From Ectocarpus siliculosus (Eukaryota > Sar > Phaeophyceae > Ectocarpales > Ectocarpaceae): a stretch of DNA of 64,000 nt. Of this stretch, positions 44,106-64,000 are shown one piece after another. The stretch lies in the NCBI GenBank assembly GCA_000310025.1, contig FN649737.1, positions 2,587,133 to 2,651,132 of the forward strand, written 5' to 3'. The notes beneath the pieces were generated by a model. It was not told the origin of the DNA. It saw only the letters and a program-made list of their open reading frames with translations, and made no database searches. Within the stretch, counting starts at the first letter, position 1. Every line of letters starts with the position of its first letter. Position numbers and translations under genes: made by a program.

Positions 44106-47100
44106 CTCGCTTGCGCCTGTCGTCATGACCTCTGTTCCGAGCACGTTTTCACTCCAGTGGCCACAGTCGGCTGTCAAATTGGAGCGGACAAGCGACGAAC
44201 ATGGCCTCGGCTTTACGGTGCTAATGTAGACGGTACCGGAGCGCGCCAACATCAACCAACAGTTTCAAGAGAAGCACGTACGAGCTATCCCGTACTTGTC
44301 TAACCAACTCTGTAGCGAAAAACATACAGTCTACTGCAGTCCGGCTCGGGAAAAGAGGCTAACAGGCGGTCCAACAGTTGATTCGTGAACCAAGTTATTT
44401 TATTGAAACAAATTGTGTAACTTACGGTCGATGAATTTTGCAGGGTCTCCCGCAGCGTTGCCAGCGAGGTTGTTGTAAACCTCAGCCGCCAAAGGGCACT
44501 TCCACTCGACGTCGGGGCTACTCGAGTCTGGGTCGCACCTCGAGCAATCGCCCCAGAGGGTTCTGCACCGGAATATATCGAATAAATTGCGTCCACGAGC
44601 GAACCCAAGTGTTTTGACATCGTCACTCGTCGAGCGCAATGACAGGCAGTTGCACCTGCGATAGAAGACACTGGCTGCTTCACAGTCTCGACGAGCATAC
44701 CGAAGGGAAGTACTGGAGGTAGAGTTGCTTCGTCCTGCGCAATCCAGGTGGAGACTTTTGCGTGGACTGGAATCAGAACGATAGGTCTCAAGGACGAGCT
44801 AGGCTTCACAAAAATATTAACGCGTGCTTCCGAAGGGCTAGACTCGGTTGGGAGGAATTGTGCTCGTTGGCAGGTTACTGTGTACCTTTCGCGGGGAATC
44901 GAAAGCGAGATGGAAGTGGCATACATAAATACATAGGTCTTTACTGGTCGACGAATACTGGATATCTCCACGTGAGTGATTGATCATGTCTGCTTTCCTT
45001 ACCCGACGCCAATGACGTGACCGATCTCATGAACGACTAGACCTTCCAAAATGCCGTCGTCCTCCAGGTCATCGATGTCGTCCGAGTCGAATATCCTAAT
45101 GGGTAGCGTTTCCACAAACATGGGCGGTATTCAAAACGCATCGTGGGTGTACGAGGTTCACCAAGTGCAGCACGGAAACTGTTGCGACAGTCTCCCTGCC
45201 TTCCACATGTGCAATCCCACATGTTTTCCGGTGTAAGGAGGACAAGGTCCACCCGCGATGCCCTCGAATCAACGTTGCCAAGATCTAACCACAACGACAC
45301 TCACATTACTCCCATGTAGCTGACACCTGGGCAGTCACCATAGACGTCGCTCGGCCCGCCTAGAGCGAACTGTCCCCCAGAACCATCGATTTCGTGCTGG
45401 GTGACACTGATGATAAGCTCTCCGGTAGCGCCTTCCGGGTGGGTCCCTGTGCACGGAATGTGCGTCACGACTTTTTCCCACCTACCGGTTAAGGTTTTGG
45501 TTTGGAGGGACAAATGTGAGGTGTGGATGAAGATGATGGAAGGAAACGGGGAGGACAGTTTCGCCCTCGGCGTTTCAGCCTATGACCGTTTGGCTGCGGG
45601 TTACGCATATGAACGGGCTCAGAAAGGACGGCGCTGGTAGAGCTACAGGCCCGATAATGTAGGTGCTTGCTGCCATTCCCCAACATTTGCACCACTCCTT
45701 ACCGTAAATCAACCTTGAATTGTGAGTTGTTGGGTTGTGGGTTCTTCAACAGTGGTAGCAACCTAACCTCTTGGCCGCGGTTTGGAAAATGTCCTTCCGT
45801 GTGGCGTCCAAAGCCCCGTCCCACGTGCCGTCGAATTCCAAGGTAATGAAAAACTCCGGTAGCCCTACAAGAGTATGGCAGCAAGCGCGGTGTGTCATGG
45901 AACAATTGAGGGACCGAGCATGGGGATAGGCATCTTTGGGCTTCCAGAAACGACTGACACCTTCGGCGTTAGCTTTGATTGTGGAGGGTTTGCTACACTG
46001 TCAATATCCATGACAGTTTCTCCCTGGAACCGTGGTCAATCCCAGGGGTGCACCTTCACCCTGAGCAACTTGAACATTGGAACAAAATCTCGTCAGCGCA
46101 TCACTTGCAGTTGACGGTAGCAGGGCGCGTGTACAACAATCCTCCGCCGCCGCTATTTGGAAGCTATAAAAGATCGTGATGCGCCGAACCTGTGGTGTCA
46201 GTTTCGCAGTTCATTCCTCCATAGCTGCTGGAACAGGAGCACGAGTAACCTCCGTTAGGGTCCACCTCACACGAGCCTTCGTTGAGGCAAGGGTTGGGGT
46301 TGCATTCACCGTCGCCCGAGGATGAATCGTCTTCTGCCTCAACACTCTCCTCATCGTCGTCCACAGCCTTGTCAGCGTCGTCGTCGTCCATACCCTCGGA
46401 AGAATCGTCATCCACACCTTCGGTAGAATCGTCATCCACACCTTCGGTCGAATCGTCATCCACACCTTCGGTCGAATCGTCATCCACACCTTCGGTCGAA
46501 TCGTCATCCACACCTTCGGTCGAATCGTCGTCTGCAACAACATCAGCATCGTCGTCATCAACAGCGTCAGCATCGTCGTCTTCAACAACGTCAGCGTCGT
46601 CGTCTTCACCAACGTCCGCGTCGTCGTCATCAACAACGTCAGCATCATCGTCTTCAACAGGGTCAGCATTGTCGTCATAAACATCGTCAGCATCGTCGTC
46701 TTCATCAGAGTCAGCTGCATCATCGTCAGTCGTGTCGTCTCCGTTGGTATCGTCATCCGTATCATCCCCGGAAGCATCAGTCGGAGGAGTATGAGCAGTC
46801 ACTGGAGCAGCCGTAGAAGCAGTCACCGGAGAAGCCGAAGGAGCAGCCGTCGGAGCGTCAGCACGGGCAACAGTCGAAGAAACAGCCGAAAAATCGTCTT
46901 CATCTGAGCTCCCATCTCTAGGCGTCCAGCCGTCGCCATCGTCGTCCACTTCTATGGCCACGGACGAATCGGTCTCAAAGGCATAGAGATCGAACGCCCA
47001 CATCCCTCCTGCAGTCCTCGTTGCACATGTGTCGAGGGGGGAAATGAGGACGTCCGCCGAGAACGCGCAACATCGGGGAAGGCAAACGTCTATGAAGTCT

Positions 47101-48961
47101 TGCCCAGCCGGTCGGAGAATGGGAATCCAAAGGACGGCCGCCAAGTTTCGCTTCATTGCGCAAACCCGCCATCAATGTTGTTATGCACTCCGCGCTATTT
47201 CGTGCCGGTCTCGACTTGAATTCTTTGGTCTTGTACGTCCGAAGCGTGTGTGTGAGGGGGTGGACGACGCACAAACGGAGCTACCCGTCGATGACCGTTT
47301 GGCGGCTTTACGGGAGCACGACCATAGGAGGAGAATAGCGCATGCAGATACTTCTTTTTGCTCTGTTGTTGTGTTCGGCCTCCGGAGTAAGAGGCGATTT
47401 TGCCGTTCTATGGAGTTGTCGCCTCAGCGTTCGCTCCTAAAATTGTTTCTGCATCTGATATCTTATATCGTGAAGCCTCCTTTCGCCTCTCCGTAGGACA
47501 ACTTTTCCATTAGCATGCGCCCACGCTAATATTATCCTACACCCGTGAAGCAAGGTTACGTAGGTAAATACGTTGCAGAACTGAATCGCCTTTTGGCGCG
47601 AAAAGAACAGACCACACCCAACGTTTCCGAATACTCGACTACAGTAGGTTTCACTCATTTGCACTGCGGCAAAGTAGCACTGCGTTGCGACATATTGACT
47701 GCGGTAGAAGAGACGGCGCTGAACGCACCACAATTGAAGCTGTCGTCGCCGGCGCAGAGGAAGTTGCAATCTCCAGGTCCGTATTGCACGTGCTTTTCTT
47801 CGTCCCCCAGACTCCCACAATAGCATTCGTTTCCATATTGCAGGCCCATGTAGGTGTAGCCATTTTGGCCGCAATACCCGAAGCAAAGCTGCGGGAAACA
47901 ATGGTTCAGGGACGAAAAAAACTCTTGTTTGAGTCGGTTTGACATACATGTTAGAATATTCATATCCTCATTTCCCGTTAGGCACCGGAAGTTAGTTTTC
48001 GGAGATAGATGCCGTCTGTCGGCTAGGATACTGCCGAGCTCGGAAGAATGCGTCCAGTTTGTACCGCAACTCCCGAAATAATGACGTATTGTCGTACGTC
48101 GCGCAGCTGAAAACTCGGTGCATCAGTGCACAACGCGGATTCACGACTACGAAAATCGTAGATACATGGAGAGGGGTAGGAAAAGGGAAGCAGGAGTAGA
48201 CAGCGGATCACATTCAAGCAACTGTTACAACGTTGCTGCGATCGATCTTGGAATGGAGATGGAGATGAAGCGTGCCCGCAGATACTGATCATCCGTAAAG
48301 GCATATCACGTAGGCTACGCGTTGCCCCTGGTACTTTCGGAGCGTGGATAGTGCCTACCACATGATCGTGTTGCGAAAGCCAACCTGCAGATCAACGGTC
48401 GGTGGAGTTGGCATCATGAGAATTGCACGTGCAGTCGAGGAAAACAAAACAAACTGTATTTTTCCGCACCTCTGGTGTCATCTTATCCGACCGGAAGAAG
48501 TCATCCAGGGCCCGGTTTCTCTGGTCGACATAGCAGCCTTCGAAAGTGTACGACGTGTACGTGGACTGGAGTTGACGCTGTCGTCGACGGAAGGGAAACG
48601 GGTGGACATGAACGGATGGTGATGATGACGTTGAGCACGGTGAGAGAGGGCGTATGTATGCAGTGTGTATGTACATAGACTAGTAGCAGGTAAGTTTACG
48701 GCGATTTTTGGGGGAGAAATGTTGGTTCACGCTGAGTCGAAAGCTCATTGTAAGGTCGGAGCAACGTACATGGGCTGTTTTTTGGTTGTGGTAGCGCACA
48801 GAACCAATGGAACACAAAAGGTTTGCTCCGTGCAGGCGGCGGTTGAAGCAGTCCCTCCTTACCTCGATATCAACGGCTTGCTCCGCACGCGAAGCGACTT
48901 GGCCGGGTACCCCCAGGACGGCAAGAACCGGCGAGGCAGCCACCGCAAGCGGGAGGTACGC
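44106..48961 (-). CDS. Secreted WSC / EGF / leishmanolysin-like metallopeptidase (both ends unresolved)
   Basis: Exons (minus strand, 5' to 3') are 48961-48863, 48565-48470, 47888-47729, 47008-46190, 45864-45768, 45481-45305, 45095-45003, 44562-44426 and 44170-44106. Every join is GT-AG and phase-correct. Domain order: hydrophobic leader (AYLPLAVAASPVLAVLG), a WSC domain split over three exons (GCYVDQ, LCFGYCGQNGYTYMG, ECYCG, NCGGMWAFDLYAF), a Thr/Ala/Pro then Asp-rich linker, a six-cysteine EGF-like module (CNPNPCLNEGSCEVD), and a peptidase domain. In the peptidase domain RWEKVVT precedes VVHEIGHVIGVGTLW, the zinc-binding HExxH plus glycine turn. DCGHWSENVLGTEVMTTG then supplies the likely third histidine, as in the M8 (leishmanolysin) pattern. 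WSC and EGF modules suggest binding to wall glycans or matrix. The start-codon exon and the C-terminal exon were not found. Confidence 0.8.
46420..46530 (-). repeat. In-frame 24-bp tandem repeat in the acidic linker
   Basis: Five near-identical units encode DDSTEGVD; a sixth, degenerate, unit encodes DDSSEGMD. They are followed upstream in the protein by (D)ADVV(E/D)DDD units. Such repeats are prone to length changes. The long plus-strand Ser-rich frame at 46282-46680 is the shadow of this repeat. Confidence 0.9.
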
Positions 48962-49820
48962 CTGAACAAAAACCAAAGTTGTTCAAGCACTTCTAGTTGG
49001 CTAGCGAGACGAAAAGCTGACAATTGTTGGTCAGTTACATGGTGTCAGCATCCATATATCGGCACCGTGTGTTTGCAGATGCGTACGTACGTGGATCAAT
49101 GCAAACCACTGGTACAAAAGAAAAACGACGGTTTATCGAAGCTTCTTACACAATTTCCATAGTCTAATCACTCGAATCCGTATCTATCCACAGGTGACAG
49201 TCAAAGGATAAATTACGTAGTAATGAAACTATGTAGTGCAGCTGTTCTTATCCCGGCCGGAACTCGTATCACAACTGTAATTGCTCCCTGATACAACGTA
49301 CTGTGTGTATTTATGTACATATGCACCACAGTCTATGGTGTGACCTGAGTGGGGGTGAGAAAATTGCGGCGTGCGCCAAGAGGGAGAGTTGAAATTGGAT
49401 GAGGTGGGGAGAGATACAGTAATATCTACATAGTTTAAACGGGTTTGGAGCCCTTTTTATCTTCCCGAATGGACCACAGGGAAGACGATGAGTGTACGGT
49501 GTAGTCTAAGTCATCAGTGTATAGATACTCGAAATATGTCCAGTGTACCCAGCCGGTTTTCCTCTACTCACTGGAAAGACTCCAACACATCCCGTTCGAC
49601 TGTGGGTATTATATATCTCGAACGGGTAGTCTTTCTGCGTCGGTACTTACCTGCTCTGTTAGGTACATAAGCAGCACATGGACTGTTAAGAAGAGCGTTA
49701 TGGAGTCAGTCATGGTTACGACCTGCAGAAAACAGCCAAAGGGACACACAGATTTCAGGTGAGTATATACACACAACGGCGTTGACTCTATCCTTACTTT
49801 CTCCAACCCTGTGACCGTGC

Positions 49821-49889
<69 letters not shown>

Positions 49890-49900
49890 TCTCTCCCCCT
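49821..49900 (+). repeat. (CT)n microsatellite
   Basis: About 65 bp of pure CT, then interrupted CT ending in CCCCCTGCACAATG. Frames reading Ser-Leu or Arg-Glu repeats through it are artefacts. Confidence 0.95.
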
Positions 49901-51634
49901 GCACAATGTCTCCCAACCCCCACAGGCACGCGAGCGTGCTATTGCTGCTGCTGTTGCTGCAGGGCGTACGAGGAAGGGCCACTCACCACCATCCCGGCAG
50001 ATTTCCCCGGCCCACCCAGGAGCTAGCTAGGTTCTGCGACGTCCACGCCCAGCAATGCAAGCAATCTCAGACGCGGTTGATGAGGGGGATTGGGCGGCCA
50101 GGAATGGGTGGAGAGCTCAGGAGAGCTCGCGTCGTCCTCGTTTGATTCGTTCGATCTTTCCCTTAGATCCGGATTGTTGTGTGACTATCATAGCGCCACG
50201 GTCGATCTCGGAACATTGCTAGAGTTGCAACCCATTTATCTTTCTGCCTGTCATGCACGACGCCCTCTGCTGAGTGGTCTACCTGGGTGCGGGTAGAGTT
50301 GCGATCGCACATCATGCGTACAAAGCTTATTGTGTGTACCACTAAAGCGGAACGGGTATAACGCGAAACTGCTGCTATTAGCGGGTCCACATATGCATAC
50401 AGCACAGGAAAATAGAAGCGACATGTGAGATTTAGTGTACTATATGTACCGATTGAGAACAAAAAAACGCGGCGGGCTTGAGCGGGTGGGGAGAAACTGC
50501 TTGTAAATAGTAAGAACGATAGACATCACGGACGAGCTACCCCGTCGCACAGCCCAAACTGCATAGACACGAATGCCTATAAAGACTATATGTGCTTCGC
50601 TCTCATTCTCACGAACTGCTTCAAAGTACATATTGGCGTGTCATCCGCGAAGTCACTCAACAGCCAGTAGATCTACAATAGTAGTTCTTCCTTTTGTTTC
50701 TCGATTTTGTTGTTGTGCCCGACTGTTGCTGCGGCGCGGAGCTTGCCTGAGTCATTACCGCGAGAAATAATCAGCAGCCCATGTCCTTCGTCGACCATGA
50801 AGTTGATTTTGATTTGAATACATCCCGAGTTAGTTAATCGTTTACTTAAAAAATATATATATGCTGTTCACTTGGGAGAGGGAATCGAACTCCAACCTGC
50901 TACATAGAGCAGTGTCTCAGGCCTTAGGAAGATTAAGATTTCGAAGGAACAAGCACTATCGTCGGAGGGTGAAGCACTTCTACGACGAAGAAAAGTGCAA
51001 GTATGCTATGTAGGAAGTGAAACTTTTAGCGGGATGAAGCGTGTGTTCGTGGACTTCATTCAGCCTTGTTGTCATGGTTGCGAGGAAGCAACAAGAAAAC
51101 GAAGCGAACTCGCGCAACAGCGTGAAAGTAGCTACATGTAGACTTTATGTAGACCATTGGTTGCACAGCCCGTCAGGCACTACCGGCCAATGAATCACAC
51201 CGACCGGGGGCCGAAGACCGAGGGCAACCCCCCCCCACCCATTTCCCACAATTTTTAATAAGGTGTGCCAGACGATGTGACACGTCATTACCAACAAGGC
51301 AATGACGATTGCCAATCCTCTTGGGTCTCAACTCTCCGTCTAATGCTCTATACTTGTAGCTGTAGAAAGAAAAACATGAGCACCGACGAACTAAACCACC
51401 ACCCTGTTTGCATCGACGGACGGATATGTCATTTAAGAGTTGTTTGTGCCTCAGCACGCGCCCGCGGAGGCTACCGCGCCCTCCCGCGGTAGTCAGAGTT
51501 GAATGCGGTGACTAGGTTAACCCAGGATCGATGATGAATAAAACCTTTCATTGATGAACACTTACCGTGCAGCACACACGAAACACAAAGAGGAAGAAAA
51601 CGACAACTACATGAACAGAGGCAGAACACAAGTA

Positions 51635-51636
<2 letters not shown>

Positions 51637-51695
<59 letters not shown>
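51637..51695 (+). repeat. (CT)n microsatellite
   Basis: About 58 bp of CT dinucleotides after ACACAAGTACGTT. Confidence 0.95.
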
Positions 51696-51698
<3 letters not shown>

Positions 51699-52332
51699 CG
51701 GCCCCGCACTTGGAACCCCAACAGCATGCCCCCTACAAACATTGCCCAGATCGGATCTTGTATCCAAGCACTCCAAACAAGAGTGCACAAAGGAGAACAC
51801 ACACCCAAGAACACACACAACAAAACACAAAATAAATCGAGGAAAAACCAAGACAAAAAGACGCAAGCATTCGGTGAAAAATTGCGTCATGAACAGGAAA
51901 CACGCAGAGTGCAAGAAAGCAGGCATACCCGGGAGTATCTCGACGGCAGACGCCTACAATGAGACAATGGGCCCATCAAAGAAAACGGGAAAAAAGTCAT
52001 CTTGTGGCCAATCATTCCGCTACCTGTCAAGCGAGTACGACCAACAGAGAGTCATACCGATACTCCGCCAATTAGCCCACGCCAAACAGGCCTTGCCATC
52101 AATGGGTAGAGTTCTTCTGTCCAACTCCCCTCCTCCCTGTTTTGCAACCAACCCGAATTCAAACGCAAAGAAAATGAGCAGTTCGACCCAGCAAAAGATC
52201 GCTGCCGCTTTCCCAAAACCAACACGCCCCCCCACCAACTTGCCCCGCCAGAGCACCCCCGGTTGAGCGACCATAGGCTGTGTTGATGGCTGTGGAATCA
52301 GCACACAGTCAGCCTACCTCCGGCGTAATACT

Positions 52333-55300
52333 TCACAACCTCGACAACGTTGACGAAGACATTCCCTGGCCGCTGCGACCCTCAGACCGTGTGTCGATGA
52401 CCACCTTGCCGACCACCTTCCGGGCGCCCATGTCCTCCAGCGCGCGTGGTGCTTGGTCTAGAGGGTACACGCGTGAAATGGTGGGTTTCACTTTTCCCAG
52501 GTTGACCAGCCGCACGATCTCCACCATCTGCTCAGCGCTGAAGGTCGGGGTGACGGAGGACGATATCGGGAAGTTTACTTGTTTGCGTCAGCTGGCCCAG
52601 GGTGGTTGATGAAATTTTCGTGCGTTGCTTGTACCATGGTAGGTCGTGCAAGACTTTTGTCAGTGAACACGCAACTCACATCGGTGCGCGGGAGGAAGGC
52701 ACGAAGGTCCAACATTCTGTTGCATCTGAGCGGGCTGCAACGCTTGATGAGAGCCAGGGACCCCGCAGGCGAGAAGAAAGTCGGGGTTTCTCGTAGAGAA
52801 GCACGAACGCCCTTGCTGCGCCCGGACAATCCCAACGCACTTGAATGCCAACACAATACAACGCGGTTCAAGGGAACCGTTGACTTTATTTGGTACGCCT
52901 ACCATCTTCCCAAAAACGTTAACCCTCGTGCAAATAGCCCTGTACAATAAACCTTAGCCCTTTCTTTCGATCCCCCATCATCGGCATCACGCCTCGCACC
53001 TCTTCTCTGGCTCTCGCTCTCTCCACGCCCCCCAGAACACCCCCATGACGCACGCCTCCTTCAGGAGAACCAGGTTCAGAGGCGGCGCCGGGATGGTTCC
53101 GGACGCGAACCCCACCACCAGGTATCGCCCTCCGACGGCCAGGCTTCTCACCGCCGTCTGCGAGCGCAAACGCGGCAGCGTCCGGTCACAGGGAACAAAA
53201 ACGGAATGGGAAATAAGCAGCGAGGGCCACACGCGTACAAAAAACTTGAACAGCAGTAGCAGCATCAGCAGCAGGAAACTTCGTGCTTGGTCACCCAAGC
53301 TGTGTCGTCGGAACAGCCGCGTACAGCGCGTACTTTCCAGCTCAAGGTTCATAGGTCCACGGGGCAACTTCACACGCCCGGAGGGCCTCACCTCGCAGTC
53401 AGCCCCGCCCACGTTGTCCAGCACAACATCTACACCCCGTCCCCCCGTCAGCCGCTTCAAAGCCCCGCGCCAATTGCCACCTCGCCGGCCGCCACCGTTG
53501 CCGTCTCCCTGTCGGTAGTTGAGAAGGAGGTCGGCGCCCGCGTCCCTGCAGGCCTGCAGCTTCTCCCGGGTAGACGCTGCGGCGATTACGGTAGCCCCGG
53601 CCGCCTGCGGGTTGTATTGTGTTGATGGTTCTCCAGGTTGATTCAAGGCAAGACTATATGCGCGGGAAAACACTCCTCCTCAATCTGTGTTCCTTGCTCG
53701 CGATCCCGAGGGGCGACTCGAGACACCAAAACAACACTCGCGCGATAATGAAAAACTCGTGCATTCGCTCTCTTGGAGTCTTGCCTCGATATTTTCCAGA
53801 CGTGACGGCGAATCTATTGATACAGAACTACCAAAAAGGATGACACCACTCAACATACGGGATTTTTCTTGCGGCCACCCCCTTTGTGTGCGACCACCAC
53901 AGCGGTATCACGAAAGCAGTGATTGCTGCATGTCAGCTCCGTCACATCGAGCGGGGGCAGTCTCGCCGATATTTCGGGGCTCGACTGCGTGCCTTGGCCT
54001 GTCAAAGTGAGAGGCGATGGCAAAAACCGTGAATCATGGCTCGAGTACCGATGTGCCAGCGACAACGGCTGGGCGAGACCCGGCCAAAAACGCGACATCA
54101 GGCAAAAAAAAACGGGGTGGTGTATGATGTACGACACCTTTGCCAGCTGAACCGCGGCCAGGCCCACACCACCAGACGCACCCAGCACGAGGACAAGCTC
54201 CCCTCTACGGAGATTCGCGCGGATCTGTGAACAAAAAAAAATGGTATCCAGCGTTCAAGTGAGCGCGAAGGGAGGCATCAGTTGTGGACACCATGACCGC
54301 AAATATTTCAACACGTCCCTTCGGCTGGTGTGGTACTATTTCGGACGGGTAGGTTTCTCTGTGATGGTGTGTCTATCTTCGAAAAAAATAGGCAGTGTCG
54401 ATGGGGGGATTTCGCAAGCATACTTGCTAACTCTATTGCGCCCCGCGACAACCTTGGGACCGCCGTCTATACCCGCAAGCGTGAAATTTACGCAACCTCT
54501 GCCTGCAAACTCCAATGCTCCCCGCGGCACTAGTCTATGCACCCAAGCATGAAATTTCGACGAAATACAACCCCTACCTGCTAACTCTAGTGCTCGTGCT
54601 CCCCCCGACACTAGTCTATACAACCAAGCATGAACTTACGTCGAAATATGCGACCTAACTCTGATGCAGCCTGTTTCTCTCTCACCCTCAGCGCGTAGTC
54701 TGCGGTGCCGTAGGCGACGAAGAGGCAGGAGGCTGTGAAGAAGTCCATGCCCGGCGGCAGAGGAGCGACGCTGCCCTCTCGGACGACGACGTCGGTCGAG
54801 AAGCCGCCAAAGCCGACGAAGCTTACCACGCGATCTCCGGGCTTGAACCTAGCTGCGCAAGGACAGGCGCACGAGGGTGGTGCTCGCATGTCAGGAGGGA
54901 GAGAAGGAATGCAGGGTCCGGGATAGGAACAACCGATTGCGCCATGCACCACGGCCTATACACCGTGTGAACGGCCAGGGTGGAAGACTTGCCGTGTGCG
55001 GTGCGTGAACGTGTTCGAATGCGGCAAGGAATGACCGACAGCAATCAAAACAGCAATGAGCGTTTGGCAAAACGCGGACCGCCTTCGCGACAAGAAACAT
55101 TTTATGAGGGAATAGAACGGGGAGTGCACACCCTATGCCGAAAACTATAGAACAGCCCAACATCCCCGATTGCATGATCTAGAACATGTTTACTTAACAG
55201 AGAAACCCTACGAAGGCTACTACTGCGGATAAAAAGCTCACCTACCTGAGCCCTCTCCGACCGCGGTGACGACGCCCGCGATCTCTCCTCCCGGCGCGAA

Positions 55301-55868
55301 AGGAAGCTCGGGCTTGGTCTGGTACTTGCCCTGCGCATAGGTAACACAGGCGCACAACAGCATTGAGAGACGGGCGTTACAACACAAAAATCCATCACTC
55401 ACAAACGGTATACTGTAGGTTTAATCCGACAAAAGCATTGTGGGGAACTCTTCAGCGGAGACAAAAGATTGAAGGGCACCCCACAATGGAAAACCGTACA
55501 CTCCCAAGATCCAGGGGAAGTCGCCAAGCAAAATGCACAGTACAAAGAACACCATATGGATAGCGTCACGCAAGGCCTTGCCCGAACCTAAGAAGCCGCT
55601 AATGCAAGGAGTGCAGGACAGTGCCAAGAGGGCTCATTCAAGCCCGGCCGACCTCCCAGGATCGCTGCTGTACCGTTATGTTGAGGAGCATGTTTGGCGC
55701 TGTCCCTTCTCTCGCACACACCTGGATAACCAGCAGATCCGGAAAGTTCACAGCACACGCGGACACCGCGATGGCCACTTCATCCTTCCCTGGCTGCGGC
55801 AAGGGTGGGCCATCCTCGATCGACAGAGATGAAGGAGGTCCCCACTGTTTGCAGACGCACCAGCGCAT
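52333..55868 (-). CDS. NAD(P)H:quinone oxidoreductase-like protein (zinc-free MDR family), complete
   Basis: Seven exons (minus strand) at 55868-55722, 55330-55246, 54852-54686, 54224-54138, 53604-53392, 53157-53000 and 52537-52333 splice to 353 codons plus TGA, with all phases consistent. The fold is the medium-chain dehydrogenase/reductase type. The catalytic-domain start has PGKDEVAIAVSACAVNFPDL and ELPFAPGGEIAGVVTAVGEG, followed by RFKPGDRVVSFVGFGGFSTD. The nucleotide-binding motif is VLGASGGVGLAAVQLAKAAG, followed by DVVLDNVGG, GGRYLVVGFASGTIP and the family-typical VMGVFWGAW. No structural or catalytic zinc cysteines are seen, as expected for quinone reductases. The C-terminal VGKVVIDTRSEGRSGQG tail is somewhat longer than usual. 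It probably reduces quinones or related carbonyls using NADPH; location is unknown. The start is the ATG at 55868, which gives MRWCVCKQW directly before the conserved N-terminal strand; an in-frame upstream ATG two codons earlier is also possible. Confidence 0.9.
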
Positions 55869-56262
55869 GATGATGGTGTAGTGTGTGATGGTGCGGCGCA
55901 ATTAAACGGTGTGCTTCTTCAGTACAATAGAGGAGGGAGGGGACAGGAAGAAGGGAGAATGTGGGAAATACACACACACCAGCACACTACTATCTTCAGC
56001 TCGAACACAGAAAGCGCTTCGGGCTTGAATGCACCCGTGCTACGCTGCTGCTGCAGCTGTTTGTGTTGTCGGTGTTGTCATGTTGCTCTTGTCGATCCAC
56101 GCAAGGGGGCTGACAGAAGAAAAAAACGGGTACCTGTGAGCAGTGATTCCGCGGGGACATACGTGTCACCTGTCATAGCATGGGCATGCCCGCACCACTC
56201 TGCACTGCGCAGCCAGGTCCACACGGCTCCACACAGTCCCCTCGCCCGAGAAAACAAGGGGA
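55869..56262. promoter_or_regulatory. Shared 394-bp intergenic region between divergent genes
   Basis: The oxidoreductase starts leftward at 55868 and the HAT-repeat gene starts rightward at 56263, so both core promoters and 5' leaders must fit here unless further upstream exons exist. No TATA box or other element stands out. Calling it a bidirectional promoter is inference from geometry alone. Confidence 0.4.

Positions 56263-64000
<7,738 letters not shown>

Larger units (their letters stand above)
48962..52332. other. Intergenic stretch without a recognised gene
   Basis: It lies between the 5' side of the metallopeptidase gene and the 3' end of the oxidoreductase gene, so it should contain the unplaced first exon of the former and the 3' untranslated region of the latter. 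Two (CT)n tracts interrupt it. Frames at 49906-50145 (+) and 51742-52266 (+) are Lys/Ser/Pro-rich without motifs and are not called. Confidence 0.5.

Noticed and set aside
46282-46680. Plus-strand Ser-rich frame of 132 codons
   Set aside because: It is the antisense shadow of the Asp-rich repeat in the metallopeptidase gene.
48836-48956. Plus-strand exon with TGCAG|GCGG and CGGGAG|GTACGC borders (YLDINGLLRTRSDLAGYPQD)
   Set aside because: The minus strand of the same bases gives a phase-correct leader exon of the WSC gene, and no plus-strand partner exons continue the frame.
50865-50925. tRNA-like 3' part on the minus strand (GTTCGATTCCCTCTCCCAAG)
   Set aside because: The T-stem has mismatches and I could not fold a D-arm or acceptor stem upstream; probably chance or a decayed SINE box.
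51742-52266. Plus-strand frame of 174 codons, Lys/Ser/Pro-rich
   Set aside because: It is antisense to the expected 3' untranslated region of the oxidoreductase, follows a microsatellite and has no recognisable domain.

Overview
This window looks like nuclear DNA of a multicellular heterokont, most likely a brown alga of the Ectocarpus type. That is an inference. It rests on long genes cut into many short exons with clean GT-AG junctions, a secreted protein joining a WSC domain to a metallopeptidase (a domain style common in brown algae), long pyrimidine microsatellites, and introns filled with small inverted-repeat elements. Most long open frames are intronic noise or antisense shadows. Gene models here were built by chaining splice sites whose reading phases agree.

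Positions 1-36859 (+) hold one giant gene that enters from the left edge. About 40 exons encode roughly 3,370 visible residues. The product begins (in view) with an alpha/beta-hydrolase-like domain whose nucleophile position is glycine. It continues through long charged coiled coils, a recurring W-x-x-(L/I)-D-...-P-x-(L/F)-(Y/W) motif, a beta-rich stretch and two IQ motifs near the C-terminus. One 7.8-kb intron (13631-21430) carries a large inverted repeat of a retroelement-like sequence, tandem satellites and two CCCATGGG-rich inverted-repeat elements. A third copy, beside a broken tyrosine-recombinase fragment, lies in another intron.

Positions 36860-44105 contain no convincing gene. They hold a (GA)n tract, a nested foldback element around an assembly gap (39535-39643) and a small MITE.

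Positions 44106-48961 (-) encode a secreted modular protein: signal peptide, WSC domain, acidic linker with 24-bp repeats, EGF-like domain, and a leishmanolysin-like zinc metallopeptidase domain with HEIGH and a downstream HW-motif histidine. All nine exon phases are consistent; the last exon and the start exon are not resolved.

Positions 52333-55868 (-) are a complete seven-exon quinone oxidoreductase (353 aa). Head to head with it, across 394 bp, a HAT-repeat protein resembling SART3/Prp24 (U4/U6 snRNP recycling) starts at 56263 (+) and runs off the right edge after nine visible exons. Its introns contain a long (CT)n tract, a MITE fragment and a dispersed repeat also seen in the giant gene.

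The genes show no sign of acting in one pathway. The shared feature of the window is heavy colonisation of introns by small repeats.
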